A stretch of 64,000 bases of DNA from Acidipropionibacterium acidipropionici (GCF_001441165.1 NZ_CP013126.1:2261551-2325550), one strand, 5' to 3'. Shown: positions 25,214-34,258, counted from the stretch's first letter. A program made the numbers and translations. The notes: generated from the letters alone by a model not told the origin.

Positions 25214-27577
25214 TCAGAGCCTGACCGCGGGGGCCAGACGCCGTGCCAGGTATCTGCCGGTGACGGTGTCACCGGCGGCGAGGTCGCGGGGAGTGCCCTC
25301 GAAGTCGACCGTTCCTCCGTGGTGGCCCGCCCCCGGGCCCATGTCGATGACGTGGTCGGCGTGGGCGATGACCGCCAGGTGGTGCTCCACCACGATCACC
25401 GAGCGGCCGGCGTCGACGAGCTGGTCCAGGAGCCTCAGCAGGGTGTCGATGTCGGCGGGGTGAAGGCCGCTTGTCGGTTCGTCGAGCACCAGCAGTCCGC
25501 CGTCCTCGGCCATCCGGATGGCCAGCTTGAGGCGCTGGAGCTCTCCGCCCGACAGGGTGTTGAGGGGCTGGCCGATGGTGAGGTACTGCAGGCCGACGTC
25601 CCTCATCCTGGTGAGGATCCGGTCGGCCTGGGGCACCCGCGCCTCGCCGGAGAAGAAGTCGCGGGCCTGCTCGACGGTCATCGCCAGGACCTCGCTGATG
25701 TCGCGCCCGGCCAGCCGGTACTCCAGGACGGCGGGCTGGAAGCGCTTGCCGCCGCAGTCCTCACAGACCGCCGAGGTGGTCTCCATGAACCCGAGTTCGG
25801 TGAAGACGACGCCGATTCCGTTGCAGGTGGGGCATGCCCCCTCCGAGTTGGAGCTGAACAGCGCGGGCTTGACGCCGTTGGCCTTCGCGAAGGCCTTGCG
25901 GATCGGATCGAGCAGGCCGGTGTAGGTGGCCGGGTTGGAGCGCCTCGACCCCCTGATCGGCGTCTGGTCGATGACGATCGCCCCGGCATCGGCGGGCATG
26001 CAGCCGTCGATGAGGGAGCTCTTGCCCGATCCGGCGACCCCGGTCACCGCGCACAGCACGCCGAGCGGAATGTCGACTGAGACGTCGCGCAGGTTGTGCA
26101 GGTTCGCGTGGCGGATCGGCAGGGATCCGGCGGGGCGGCGCACCTCCTCCTTGAGGACGACGGGGGTGGCGAGGCAGCGTCCGGTGAGGGTGTCGGAGGC
26201 CCGCAGGCCCTCGACGTCGCCCTGGTAGCAGATCCGCCCGCCCTCGGGCCCGGCTCCCGGCCCCAGGTCGACGACGTGGTCGGCGATGGCGATCGTCTCG
26301 GGCTTGTGCTCGACCACCAGCACCGTGTTCGACTTGTCGCGGAGTCTGGCCAGCAGTCCGTTGAGCCGGTCGATGTCGGCCGGGTGGAGGCCCGCGGTGG
26401 GCTCGTCGAAGACATAGGTGACGTCGGTCAGGGGAGAGCCGAGGTGGCGGATCATCTTGACCCGCTGGGCCTCGCCGCCCGACAGGCTGCCCGAGGCGCG
26501 GTTGAGGGACAGGTAGCCCAGTCCGATCTCGTCGAAGGAGCGGAGGGTCTCCCGGAGGGCCTCCAGCAGAGGGCCGGCCGACGGCAGGTCGAGATCCTCC
26601 ACCCAGCCGGCCAGGTCGGAGACCTGCATCGCGGAGGCGTCGGCGATCGACAGCCCGTTGATCGCGGCGCGGCGCGCACCCTCCGCGAGCCGGGTGCCCT
26701 CGCACTCGGGGCAGGTGGTGAAGGTCACCGCGTGCTCGACGAAGTCCCGGATGTGGGGCTGCATCGCCTCGGGATCCTTCGACAGCATCGACTTGCGGAT
26801 CCGCGGTACCAGGCCCTCGTAGGTGATGTTGATGCCCTGGCTGGGGTACTTGACCTTGGTGGGCTCCTTGTACAGGAAGTTGGCGAGCTCGCGCTTCGTG
26901 TAGTCGCGGATCGGCTTGTCGGGGTCGAGGAACCCGGACTCGGCGTAGAGCCGCACGTTCCATCCGCCGACCTTGTAGCCGGGAATGGTGAGGGCTCCCT
27001 CGTTGAGAGACTTCGAGTCGTCGTAGAGGCGGGCCAGGTCGATGTCGGAGACCGATCCGCGGCCCTCGCACCGCGGGCACATGCCGCCGGTGACGTGGAA
27101 CTCGGCGAGCTGCCTCATCCCTTTGCGGTCGCCCGTCTCGATCTTCACCGAGCCTGTGCCGGAGGAGGAGGCGACGTTGAAGGAGAAGGCCTTCGGGCCG
27201 CCGATGTGCGGTTCGGCGAAGCGGCTGAAGAGCACGCGCAGCATCGCGTCGACGTCGGTGACGGTGCCGACGGTCGAGCGAGGGTTGGCGCCCAGCCGGC
27301 TCTGGTCGACGGTGATCGCGGTGGTCAGCCCCTCCAGGCGGTCGACGTCGGGGCGGGACTGGCCGGGCATCATGCCCTGCAGGAAGGCGGTGTAGGTCTC
27401 GTTGATGAGGCGCTGGGACTCGGCGGCGACGGTGTCGAAGACCAGGGAGCTCTTGCCCGAGCCGGAGACCCCTGTGAAGACGGTGAGTCGGCGTTTGGGG
27501 ATCTCCAGGGTCAGGTCGCGCAGATTGTTCTCGCGGGCTCCCTGGATGCGGATGCAGTCGTGTGCGTCGGCGGGCAT
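25214..27577 (-). CDS. Short UvrA-like ABC ATPase (drug-resistance DrrC type)
   Basis: A UvrA paralog of 787 residues, about 160 shorter than repair UvrA (~950). Both ATPase heads are complete: Walker A GVSGSGKSS and GVAGSGKSS, signatures LSGGEAQR and LSGGELQR, Walker B VFDEPTAGLHP and LVLDEPTSGLHP. The zinc-finger cysteines CPRCEG, CPECEG, CPTCNG and CEDCGG are present. The missing residues correspond to the UvrB-binding region, as in the short UvrA2/DrrC group linked to tolerance of DNA-binding drugs. The start MPADAHDCIRIQGARENNL is chosen over one 14 codons upstream. No uvrB or uvrC is nearby. Confidence 0.88.
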   Translation of the reverse strand: MPADAHDCIRIQGARENNLRDLTLEIPKRRLTVFTGVSGSGKSSLVFDTVAAESQRLINETYTAFLQGMMPGQSRPDVDRLEGLTTAITVDQSRLGANPRSTVGTVTDVDAMLRVLFSRFAEPHIGGPKAFSFNVASSSGTGSVKIETGDRKGMRQLAEFHVTGGMCPRCEGRGSVSDIDLARLYDDSKSLNEGALTIPGYKVGGWNVRLYAESGFLDPDKPIRDYTKRELANFLYKEPTKVKYPSQGINITYEGLVPRIRKSMLSKDPEAMQPHIRDFVEHAVTFTTCPECEGTRLAEGARRAAINGLSIADASAMQVSDLAGWVEDLDLPSAGPLLEALRETLRSFDEIGLGYLSLNRASGSLSGGEAQRVKMIRHLGSPLTDVTYVFDEPTAGLHPADIDRLNGLLARLRDKSNTVLVVEHKPETIAIADHVVDLGPGAGPEGGRICYQGDVEGLRASDTLTGRCLATPVVLKEEVRRPAGSLPIRHANLHNLRDVSVDIPLGVLCAVTGVAGSGKSSLIDGCMPADAGAIVIDQTPIRGSRRSNPATYTGLLDPIRKAFAKANGVKPALFSSNSEGACPTCNGIGVVFTELGFMETTSAVCEDCGGKRFQPAVLEYRLAGRDISEVLAMTVEQARDFFSGEARVPQADRILTRMRDVGLQYLTIGQPLNTLSGGELQRLKLAIRMAEDGGLLVLDEPTSGLHPADIDTLLRLLDQLVDAGRSVIVVEHHLAVIAHADHVIDMGPGAGHHGGTVDFEGTPRDLAAGDTVTGRYLARRLAPAVRL

Positions 27578-27984
27578 GGGGCAGAGACTAGCCGGGCGCG
27601 GGGACGCCGCCGGGCCCATCGTGGCGGGCCGCCCGCGGCGGGTAGCGGCCGTCGATGATCGAACTGTGGAATCGTTGGGCAGGATGGTTCACATTCCGGG
27701 GCGTGGCTGCTAACCTTCGGTGCATGTTCCTTCGCCGCGCGTGTTGTTGAGACAACCATCATGCAGCCCTCGGCTGCGCGCTGCAGGCGTGAGCGTTCCT
27801 CTCGCGTGTTTCTCCCGCTGATTCTTTCCTGACAGGTCGACGCTTCGGCATGATTGTCCGGAGTTTGGCGCGGGATTTTGAAGCACTGCGCGCAGCTGCA
27901 TTCCCCCTCCCCTTCATCGCATGCCATCAAGTCATGGAATGTGCAGTACAGCTGCGCCGTTGCGCACCGGATCCAAGGAGAACC
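27578..27984. other. Intergenic region without recognised gene
   Basis: About 400 bp between the divergent uvrA-like gene and the yeiH region. It is less GC-rich than the neighbours. A GTTGTTGAGACAAC hairpin lies near 27741, and an AAGGAG ribosome site occurs at 27975-27980, 5 nt before the ATG at 27985. I see no riboswitch or transcription-factor motif I can name. The leader of yeiH is probably long. Confidence 0.5.
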
Positions 27985-28094
27985 ATGTCCTCAACCGTTG
28001 AATCGCCGGCCACCGAGACCGGATCCCCGGGCCGTGACAGGCCGCCGCTGCGCCGCGAGAGATCCCCCTGCTCACCAGTGAGGACTGGTGGGCG

Positions 28095-29381
28095 GTGTGG
28101 CTCGGCCTCGGGCTCGTGGCGCTGGCCGTCGTGCTGTGGCTGGCGGGCGGCTCAGTAAAGACCTTCGCCCCGAGTCTCCCGAAATGGTCGGGCTGGGCGG
28201 AGCTGGGTGCCGGCCTGGGGCAGCGTTGGCCGAGTGTCATCGCCCTGTTCATCCTGTACGCGGCGATCTTCGCCGTCGCCGCACATTTCCTCGGAGTCAG
28301 GGCTGGATCGTTCCTCGGCGGATTCAGCGTCCTGTTCGTGCTGAGCATCGCAATCGTGGTCTTCAGTCAGTGGAAGGTCGCGAATCAGTACAACCTCGAG
28401 GCGCCGATCGTCGCGCTCGTGCTGGGGCTGATCGTAGGCAACACCATTCACATTCCGTCGTGGTTCGGTGACGCTCTGAGAACCGAACTCTATGTCAAGG
28501 TGGGCGTCATTCTTCTGGGCGCGACCCTGCCGTTCACCCTGGTGGTCAAGGCTGGCCCGGTCGCCCTGCTGCAGGCCTCGGTCATCGCGATCGCGACCTT
28601 CCTGACCATCTACTTCGTCGGGGTGAAAGGGTTCCATCTCGACAAGCGCTTCGCGGCGACCCTGGCCGCCGGTGGTTCCATCTGCGGGGTGTCCGCGTCG
28701 ATCGCGGTGGGCAGCGCCGTCAAGAGCAGGAAGGAGCACGTGTCTGCAGCCATGTCGCTGGTGGTGGTGTGGGCGGTCATCGCGATCTTCGCGTTGACGA
28801 TCCTGTCGAAGGCATTCGGCCTGCCCAACGGAGTGGCGGGGGCGTGGATCGGAACCTCAGAGTTCGCCGACGCCGCCGGCATCACGGCGGCCAGCTCCTT
28901 CGGTGAGGCCGGGGTGCAGGCATTCACCCTGGTCAAGGTCGTGGGCCGCGACATCTTCATCGGCGTCTGGAGCCTCATCCTCGCCCTCATCGCCGTGAAC
29001 GTCTGGGACAGGAAGGACTGTCGGGACGGTCAGCCCGGGTCCGAGAAGGTGCGCACCGGCCAGGTGTGGGAGCGGTTCCCGAAGTTCGTCATCGGCTTCT
29101 TCGTCGCCTCCATCGGCCTCACTGTGCTCATCGCGGTCGCCGGCGCCTCCCGCGCCGCCGGTATCGATGCGCTGGTGACTCTGCCCGTCAAGGAGCTGCG
29201 CACCTGGGCGTTCACGCTCACCTTCCTCTCGATCGGGCTGACCACCCGCTTCCGCGAGCTCTCCTCGGTCGGATGGCGGCCGATGGCCACGTTCAGCATC
29301 GGCGCCGTCGTCAACATCGTCCTGGGACTTCTGCTCTCGGCGGTCGTGCTGGGCGGCTACTGGGGACGGCTGGGGAGCTGA
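28095..29381 (+). CDS. YeiH/UPF0324 family exporter, N-terminus broken by a frameshift
   Basis: Integral membrane protein of the YeiH/UPF0324 family, a putative sulfate/sulfite exporter group. The conserved body includes ALVLGLIVGNTIHIP, VKVGVILLGATLPFTLV, the FAATLAAGGSICGVSASIAVG signature, and about ten membrane segments. The natural start appears to be ATG 27985, which has an AAGGAG site and reads MSSTVESPATET. That frame is lost at a GAGAGA run (28057-28062). Removing two bases restores a join through IPLLTSEDWWAVWLGLGL. The GTG at 28095 is only a fallback start, so the protein is either inactive, truncated or a sequencing error. Confidence 0.75.
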   Translation: MWLGLGLVALAVVLWLAGGSVKTFAPSLPKWSGWAELGAGLGQRWPSVIALFILYAAIFAVAAHFLGVRAGSFLGGFSVLFVLSIAIVVFSQWKVANQYNLEAPIVALVLGLIVGNTIHIPSWFGDALRTELYVKVGVILLGATLPFTLVVKAGPVALLQASVIAIATFLTIYFVGVKGFHLDKRFAATLAAGGSICGVSASIAVGSAVKSRKEHVSAAMSLVVVWAVIAIFALTILSKAFGLPNGVAGAWIGTSEFADAAGITAASSFGEAGVQAFTLVKVVGRDIFIGVWSLILALIAVNVWDRKDCRDGQPGSEKVRTGQVWERFPKFVIGFFVASIGLTVLIAVAGASRAAGIDALVTLPVKELRTWAFTLTFLSIGLTTRFRELSSVGWRPMATFSIGAVVNIVLGLLLSAVVLGGYWGRLGS

Positions 29382-29383
29382 CG

Positions 29384-29653
29384 ATGGCAGGCGCAACACT
29401 GGCATGCACCTGGACCGTCTCGGTGCACATTCCCTGGAAGGTCGGCCCGTTGCGGACGACGGCCATCATCGACGTTCTGACCGCCCGATTCCACGGATGG
29501 TCCCAGCGGCCGGGCTGGCGCGAGACGGTGCTCAGCATCTGCAGCGATGCGGTCGACGTCTCGGCGGTCCAGGCCGCACTGGGGGAGCGGGGCGTCACCA
29601 CCGGTGAGGCGAATGTGACCGTGCAGTACGCCCGCAGCTGGGGGATGCTCTGA
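29384..29653 (+). CDS. Small hypothetical protein downstream of yeiH
   Basis: An 89-residue protein starting at ATG 29384, 2 bp after the yeiH stop, so probably in the same transcript. The sequence CTWTVSVHIPWKVGPLRTTAIIDVLTARFHGW has mixed character with no membrane segment, and the C-terminal VQYARSWGML may form a strand. I do not recognise the family. Coding bias looks consistent with a real gene (GC-rich third positions) and a terminator follows directly. Confidence 0.55.
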   Translation: MAGATLACTWTVSVHIPWKVGPLRTTAIIDVLTARFHGWSQRPGWRETVLSICSDAVDVSAVQAALGERGVTTGEANVTVQYARSWGML

Positions 29654-29658
29654 AGGGC

Positions 29659-29699
29659 GTGGCACTGGTCCGGGCGGGGGCGTCGGGACCAGTGCCACG
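29659..29699 (+). terminator. Terminator after the yeiH unit
   Basis: A 14-bp stem CGTGGCACTGGTCC (29659-29672) and GGACCAGTGCCACG (29686-29699) with a 13-nt GC-rich loop. It separates the yeiH unit from the VOC gene. Confidence 0.75.
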
Positions 29700-29712
29700 T
29701 AGTGTGCCCGTC

Positions 29713-30159
29713 ATGTCCATCAGACTGGAGAACGTCGGCATCGCCGTGCGCAACCTCGAGGAGACGATCGCCTTCTTCACCGATCTGGGGCTCACCGTCC
29801 TGGGCCGCGACGAGGTGAGCGGATCCTGGGCCGACACCGCCGTGGGTCTGGACGGAAACCACGCCCGGATCGCCCTGCTGGCGACCCCCGACAGGCTCGG
29901 GCGGATCGAACTGTTCGAGTACATCCATCCCGAGGCTCTGGAGACCGCACCGACTCTGCCCCACGAGATCGGCATGCACCGGGTGTGCTTCCAGGTCGAC
30001 GACATCGACGCCGCCCTGGAGATCGCCGCCCACCACGGCTGCCTCCCGTTGCGCGGGGTGGCGAACTACCAGGACGTCTACCGCCTCGCCTATGTGCACG
30101 GGCCCAGTGGGATCATCCTGATGCTCAGCGAGGACCTGCGGGCCGACCACTCCGGGTGA
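29713..30159 (+). CDS. VOC family protein (glyoxalase/dioxygenase fold)
   Basis: A 148-residue vicinal-oxygen-chelate protein: LENVGIAVRNLEETIAFFTDLGLTVLGRD at the N-terminus, then HRVCFQVDDIDAALEIAAHHG and a closing HGPSGIILMLSED. His11-equivalent is replaced by Gly-Ile in NVGIAV, so the usual metal ligand in VxHVxxxV is altered. The substrate is unknown. The start is MSIRLENVG at 29713, as earlier in-frame codons lie in the terminator. Alone between two hairpins. Confidence 0.82.
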   Translation: MSIRLENVGIAVRNLEETIAFFTDLGLTVLGRDEVSGSWADTAVGLDGNHARIALLATPDRLGRIELFEYIHPEALETAPTLPHEIGMHRVCFQVDDIDAALEIAAHHGCLPLRGVANYQDVYRLAYVHGPSGIILMLSEDLRADHSG

Positions 30160-30166
30160 TCCATCA

Positions 30167-30206
30167 GTGGCGGATCTTCGCGTGAGCACGCACGAGGATC
30201 CGCCAC
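30167..30206 (+). terminator. Terminator after the VOC gene
   Basis: Stem GTGGCGGATC (30167-30176) with GATCCGCCAC (30197-30206) and a 20-nt loop, 7 bp after the VOC stop. Confidence 0.65.
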
Positions 30207-30260
30207 CGATTCGCAGGGCCTCCACTTGCATCGGGGCGAGCCCGCCGCATAATTAGTTCT

Positions 30261-30758
30261 GTGACAGAAGTAACCGATGAGGGGCGGGTCGCCGAGGCCC
30301 TGTTCGAGTCCATCGGGCAGTTCCGGCGCCGGGTGCGCAGACGGGTCGGACCCGCCTGGGGGCCGTCCGGCCACACGCGTGCCGAAGGGGAGCTGCTGCG
30401 CCATGTCCGACGCAACCCCGGCACCACGGTCAGTGCGGCGGCCCATGACCTCGGGATGGCGGTCAACACCGTCTCGACCCTCGTGTCGAGGCTCGTGAGC
30501 GCGGGCTCCCTGGTGCGCACCACCGATCCCCGGGACCGTCGCGTCGCCCGTCTGGAACTCTCCGAGGAGGCGGCTGCACGGATCGGGGACTGGCGCGACG
30601 CCCGCGTGGCCCTCACCGCAGCAGCGCTGGAGGCTCTGAGCGCCGCCGACAGACGGACCCTCGAGGCCGCACTTCCGGTGCTCGACCGTCTCACCGGACT
30701 CATCGACGCCGATGCGCACGACGGCGTCGCCCCGACACCCGACCAGGAGGAGTCATGA
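30261..30758 (+). CDS. MarR-family transcriptional regulator
   Basis: A 165-residue winged-helix regulator. The recognition region is NPGTTVSAAAHDLGMAVNTVSTLVSRLVSAGSLVRTTDPRDRRVARLEL (~53-101), with the Asp-x-Arg-Asp-x-Arg wing typical of MarR. GTG start. It overlaps the ABC ATPase start by 4 nt (ATGA). The first gene of a three-gene unit MarR-ATPase-permease, so it likely autoregulates and controls the exporter. Confidence 0.9.
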   Translation: MTEVTDEGRVAEALFESIGQFRRRVRRRVGPAWGPSGHTRAEGELLRHVRRNPGTTVSAAAHDLGMAVNTVSTLVSRLVSAGSLVRTTDPRDRRVARLELSEEAAARIGDWRDARVALTAAALEALSAADRRTLEAALPVLDRLTGLIDADAHDGVAPTPDQEES

Positions 30759-31612
30759 ACACGGACATGGCCTCATCACCCGGCGCGGCGCCGGCGGTGG
30801 AGATCGACCACCTCAGCCACGCCTTCGGGAACCGCCGACACGGCAGACACACCGCCGTCGACGACCTCACACTGAGCGTCCGGCCGGGGGAGTGCCTGGG
30901 TCTGCTGGGCCCCAACGGGGCCGGCAAGACCACCACGATCAGGCTCGTCAACACCCTGCTGCCCATCCAGCAGGGCCGGATCCGCATCCACGGCCTGGAC
31001 GTCACCCACCACGCCATGAAGGTGCGCCGGCTCATCGGCTACGTGCCGCAGCAGCTGTCCATCGAAGGCGCCCTGACAGGCCGGGAGAACGTCGAGTGGT
31101 TCGCCCGGCTCTTCGACATCCCGCGCTCCCAGCGGGCCGCGAGGGTCGAGAGCGTCCTGGAGATGGTCGATCTCACCGACGCCGCCGAACGGTTGGCGTC
31201 CACCTTCTCCGGCGGCATGGTCCGCCGTCTCGAACTGGCCCAGGCGCTGGTGAACCGGCCCGCCGTGCTGGTGCTCGACGAGCCCACCGTCGGCCTGGAC
31301 CCGGTGGCCCGCGACTCGGTGTGGGAGCGGGTCCACCAGATGCAGATCGCGCACGGCATGACCGTCATCATCACCACCCACTACATGGACGAGGCCGAGG
31401 CGATGTGCGACAGGGTCGCCATGATGACCCACGGCCGGCTGGCCGCCCTGGGCACCCCCGAGGAACTCCGGGCCGCCATTCCCGGGCGCGACGGCGAACC
31501 GGCGACCCTCGAGGACGTCTTCCGGCACTACGCCCGGTCCGGTCTCAATGAGGATCAAGGAGGTATCCGCAATGTCAGAGCAGGTCGTCGCACCGCCAGC
31601 CGTGTTGGCTGA
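30755..31612 (+). CDS. Drug-type ABC transporter ATP-binding protein (DrrA-like)
   Basis: A 285-residue ATPase of an ABC-2 exporter, DrrA-like. Walker A LLGPNGAGKTTTIRL, Q-loop YVPQQLSIEGALTGRENVEWF, signature TFSGGMVRRLELAQAL, Walker B VLVLDEPTVGLDPVARDSVWE and switch His ITTHYMDEAEAMCD are all intact. The C-terminal tail, rich in Arg, overlaps the permease gene by about 40 nt. The Leu/Glu-rich DVFRHYARSG fits the end of the DrrA fold. Confidence 0.92.
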   Translation: MNTDMASSPGAAPAVEIDHLSHAFGNRRHGRHTAVDDLTLSVRPGECLGLLGPNGAGKTTTIRLVNTLLPIQQGRIRIHGLDVTHHAMKVRRLIGYVPQQLSIEGALTGRENVEWFARLFDIPRSQRAARVESVLEMVDLTDAAERLASTFSGGMVRRLELAQALVNRPAVLVLDEPTVGLDPVARDSVWERVHQMQIAHGMTVIITTHYMDEAEAMCDRVAMMTHGRLAALGTPEELRAAIPGRDGEPATLEDVFRHYARSGLNEDQGGIRNVRAGRRTASRVG

Positions 31613-32231
31613 GGGTCGCAACATCGTCGTGGTCACCGCCTCCAGGATCGGAGCATTCTGCCTGGTGGAGCTGCAGAAGCTCAAGCACGATCGCACCGAG
31701 CTGTTCACCCGGGCGATCCAGCCGGTGCTGTGGCTCACGATCTTCGGCACCACCTTCAGCCGGATCCGGGCGATCCCCACCGGCCGCATCTCCTACCTCG
31801 CCTACATGGCCCCCGGCGTCATCGCCCAGTCCGCCCTCTTCGTGGCCATCATCATGCGTGTCCCGATGACGTGGAATCCGCTGCGCTGGCTGGCGGTCTT
31901 CGGCGTGGTGATGCTCGGCTCGGCCTTCTTCTGCTGCCTGTCACTGACCATCGCCGGGATCGTGCTCCACCGCGACCGCCTGATGGGCATCGGGCAGGCG
32001 ATCACCATGCCGCTCTTCTTCGCCTCCAACGCCCTGTATCCCACGGCGATCATGCCGGGCTGGGTGAAGGTCCTGGCCAACGTCAATCCTCTGAGCTACG
32101 AGGTGCAGATGATGCGCGGCCTGCTGCTCGGCGAGCCGGCCGACTACCTGCAGGATCTCGGAGTGCTCGTCCTGGCGGCCATCGCCATGATCGTGGTGGC
32201 GAGTTCGCTGCTGGGTCGGCTGTCGAGATAG
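31572..32231 (+). CDS. ABC-2 permease (DrrB-like) with an internal deletion
   Basis: Membrane partner of the preceding ATPase. 219 residues, shorter than the usual 260-280. The N-terminal half reads AYMAPGVIAQSALFVAI, the family's second-third membrane region, but then passes straight to IMRVPMTWNPLRWLAV. The expected segment with YG(I/L)A.IWERD, a coupling region and two helices, about 50 residues, is absent. The frame is preserved. The last part (MGIGQAITMPLFFASNALYP, PGWVKVLANVNPLSYEV) is normal. Transport is probably lost. Start at the ATG with GGAGG upstream. Confidence 0.85.
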   Translation: MSEQVVAPPAVLAEGRNIVVVTASRIGAFCLVELQKLKHDRTELFTRAIQPVLWLTIFGTTFSRIRAIPTGRISYLAYMAPGVIAQSALFVAIIMRVPMTWNPLRWLAVFGVVMLGSAFFCCLSLTIAGIVLHRDRLMGIGQAITMPLFFASNALYPTAIMPGWVKVLANVNPLSYEVQMMRGLLLGEPADYLQDLGVLVLAAIAMIVVASSLLGRLSR

Positions 32232-32279
32232 GGGGAGGGGGGTGCAGGAGCCATCGGCGCCGGTCCCTATCCTGACGCC

Positions 32280-32780
32280 ATGAGCGACATCGCACCAGTG
32301 CTGCGCGGGCGTTGGAGCCCGCGATCCTACGACCCCACCCGGACCGTCTCCCCCGAGGACGTCCGACTGCTGCTGGAGGCGGCCCGCTGGGCTCCCTCGG
32401 CGATGAACCGCCAGCCCTGGCGGTTCATCGTGGGCATCCGCGGCGACCAGACCCGCTCCCGGCTGGAGCCCTTCGTGGTGGGGCGCTCCGACTGGGCCCT
32501 GGACGCCGCCGCCCTGGTGGTCAACATCTGCGAGTCCGACGAGCGGGGCATCGGCTTCTACGACCTGGGGGACGCCGTGGCCCACATGAGCATCCAGGCC
32601 GAGGAGATGGGCCTGCACGTCCGCCAGTTCGGTTCCTTCGATCAGCAGGGGCTGGCCGCCGAGTTCGGCATCGAGGCCCCCTTCGTGCCGGTCACCATGG
32701 CCGCGATCGGGGTGCCGCCGGCCGGAATCGGCCCCGGCGTGCGCGACAGGGTCGACGTCGACGAGCTGCTCTGGATCTGA
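32280..32780 (+). CDS. Nitroreductase family protein
   Basis: An FMN-dependent nitroreductase-fold protein, 166 residues, somewhat short for the group (180-210). FMN contacts are seen in RGRWSPRSYDP and AARWAPSAMNRQPWRFIV near the N-terminus. GDAVAHMSIQAEEMGLHVRQF and MAAIGVPP complete the fold. The redox substrate is unknown. It is followed within 15 bp by the convergent permease gene. Confidence 0.87.
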   Translation: MSDIAPVLRGRWSPRSYDPTRTVSPEDVRLLLEAARWAPSAMNRQPWRFIVGIRGDQTRSRLEPFVVGRSDWALDAAALVVNICESDERGIGFYDLGDAVAHMSIQAEEMGLHVRQFGSFDQQGLAAEFGIEAPFVPVTMAAIGVPPAGIGPGVRDRVDVDELLWI

Positions 32781-32794
32781 TCCTCGGCCGGGGG

Positions 32795-34258
32795 CTACTT
32801 GCCGGGCTGGACGGCCTCGGTGGACGAGTCGTCGGTGCGGGCGCGGCGCCGCACCACGGCCCAGACGGCCCCGAGGATGATGAACCAGACCGGCGTCAGC
32901 TCCATGGCCGCCAGGGTGTCGGGCTCCTGGGTGAGCAGCGCCAGCACGAAGACGAAGAAGGCCAGCACCACCCAGCACATCACCCGGCCGCCGGGCATCG
33001 GGTAGACCGACGTCGCGTGGGCCTCGGGGTGGAGGTGGCGGTAGCGCAGGTAGCTGATGACGATCATCGACCAGACGAAGATGAACAGCACCGAGGCCAC
33101 CGTCGTCACCAGGGTGAAGGCGGCCATGATCGAGCTCGAGAGGGTGAGGATCACCGAGCAGCCCACCAGGATGACGGTGAAGACCAGGCCCCAGGTGGGC
33201 ACTCCGGTGCGGCTGAGCTTCCCGAAGGTCTTGGGCGCCATGCCCTTGTGTGCCAGCCCGAAGAGCATCCGGGAGTTCGAGTAGATGCCCGAGTTGGCCC
33301 CGGATGCGGCCGAGGTGAGGACGACGAAGTTCATCACCGTGGCGGCGGCGCCGAATCCGATGAGGCCGAACATCTGGACGAAGGGGGAGGAGTCGGCGTG
33401 CACCTTGTCCCACGGGGTGACCGACATGATGCCCAGCAGGGCCAGCACGTAGAACAGCAGGACACGGACCGGAACGGCGTTGATGGCCTTGGGAAGAGTC
33501 TTGACCGGGTCCTTCGTCTCGGCGGCCGTGGTGCCGACCAGCTCGATGCCCACGAAGGCGAAGACCGCGATCTGGAAACCGGCGAACAGACCGGACCATC
33601 CCGAGGGCATGAATCCGCCGTGGGCCCACAGGTTGGTGATCGAGGCCTTCGTCCCGTCGGGGGCGTGGAAGCCGATGACCACCAGCAGGATCGAGGCGAT
33701 GATGAGCACCGAGATGGCGATGAGTTTGATGAGCGCGAACCAGAACTCCAGCTCGCCGAAGAGCTTGACGGTCAGCAGATTCAGACCCAGCAGGAGCAAC
33801 AGGGTGCCCACCGCCAGGACGACCGCCAGACCCTTGGATCCGACCCAGTACTCCCAGTAGCTGGTGACGCCGATGAGATCGGCCATGCCGGTGGCGATCC
33901 AGCACAGCCAGTATGTCCATCCCAGGAAGAATCCCGCCCAGGGGCCCAGCAGGTCGGCGGCGAAGTCCTGGAAGCTCTTGTACTCAAGGTTGTACAGCAG
34001 CACCTCGCCCATCGCCCGCATCACGAAGAAGAGCATGATGCCGATGACCAGGTAGGCCACCACGATGCTCGGGCCTGCGGTGTGGATCGTCTTGCCCGAT
34101 CCCATGAACAGGCCGGTACCGATCGCACCGCCGATGGCGATGAGCTGGATGTGGCGGTTCGACAGGTCGCGACGCAGGTGGCTCTGGCCGCCCTGCGGGT
34201 CCGCGGATGCGGCGCCCGTGCTCTTCGATGAGCTCGTGTCGAGGGTCTCGGTGCTCAC
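32795..34258 (-). CDS. Amino-acid permease, AAT/APC family (GabP/AnsP-like)
   Basis: A 487-residue secondary transporter. After a hydrophilic N-terminus the AAT signature LRRDLSNRHIQLIAIGGAIGTGLFMGSGKTI appears (~34-65), with TM1 Gly-rich unwound segment, followed by twelve membrane segments, including the YWLCWIATGMADLIG and EFWFALIKLIAIS stretches conserved in the family. D-Ser/Ala/Gly, GABA or aromatic amino acids are possible substrates; the sequence does not fix which. The GTG start is preceded by a GAGGTGA. Not linked in an operon. Confidence 0.88.
   Translation of the reverse strand: MSTETLDTSSSKSTGAASADPQGGQSHLRRDLSNRHIQLIAIGGAIGTGLFMGSGKTIHTAGPSIVVAYLVIGIMLFFVMRAMGEVLLYNLEYKSFQDFAADLLGPWAGFFLGWTYWLCWIATGMADLIGVTSYWEYWVGSKGLAVVLAVGTLLLLLGLNLLTVKLFGELEFWFALIKLIAISVLIIASILLVVIGFHAPDGTKASITNLWAHGGFMPSGWSGLFAGFQIAVFAFVGIELVGTTAAETKDPVKTLPKAINAVPVRVLLFYVLALLGIMSVTPWDKVHADSSPFVQMFGLIGFGAAATVMNFVVLTSAASGANSGIYSNSRMLFGLAHKGMAPKTFGKLSRTGVPTWGLVFTVILVGCSVILTLSSSIMAAFTLVTTVASVLFIFVWSMIVISYLRYRHLHPEAHATSVYPMPGGRVMCWVVLAFFVFVLALLTQEPDTLAAMELTPVWFIILGAVWAVVRRRARTDDSSTEAVQPGK

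Noticed and set aside
27710-27984. Riboswitch in the yeiH leader
   Set aside because: Small hairpins can be drawn, but no conserved core of a known class (SAM, TPP, cobalamin, ykkC) could be matched.
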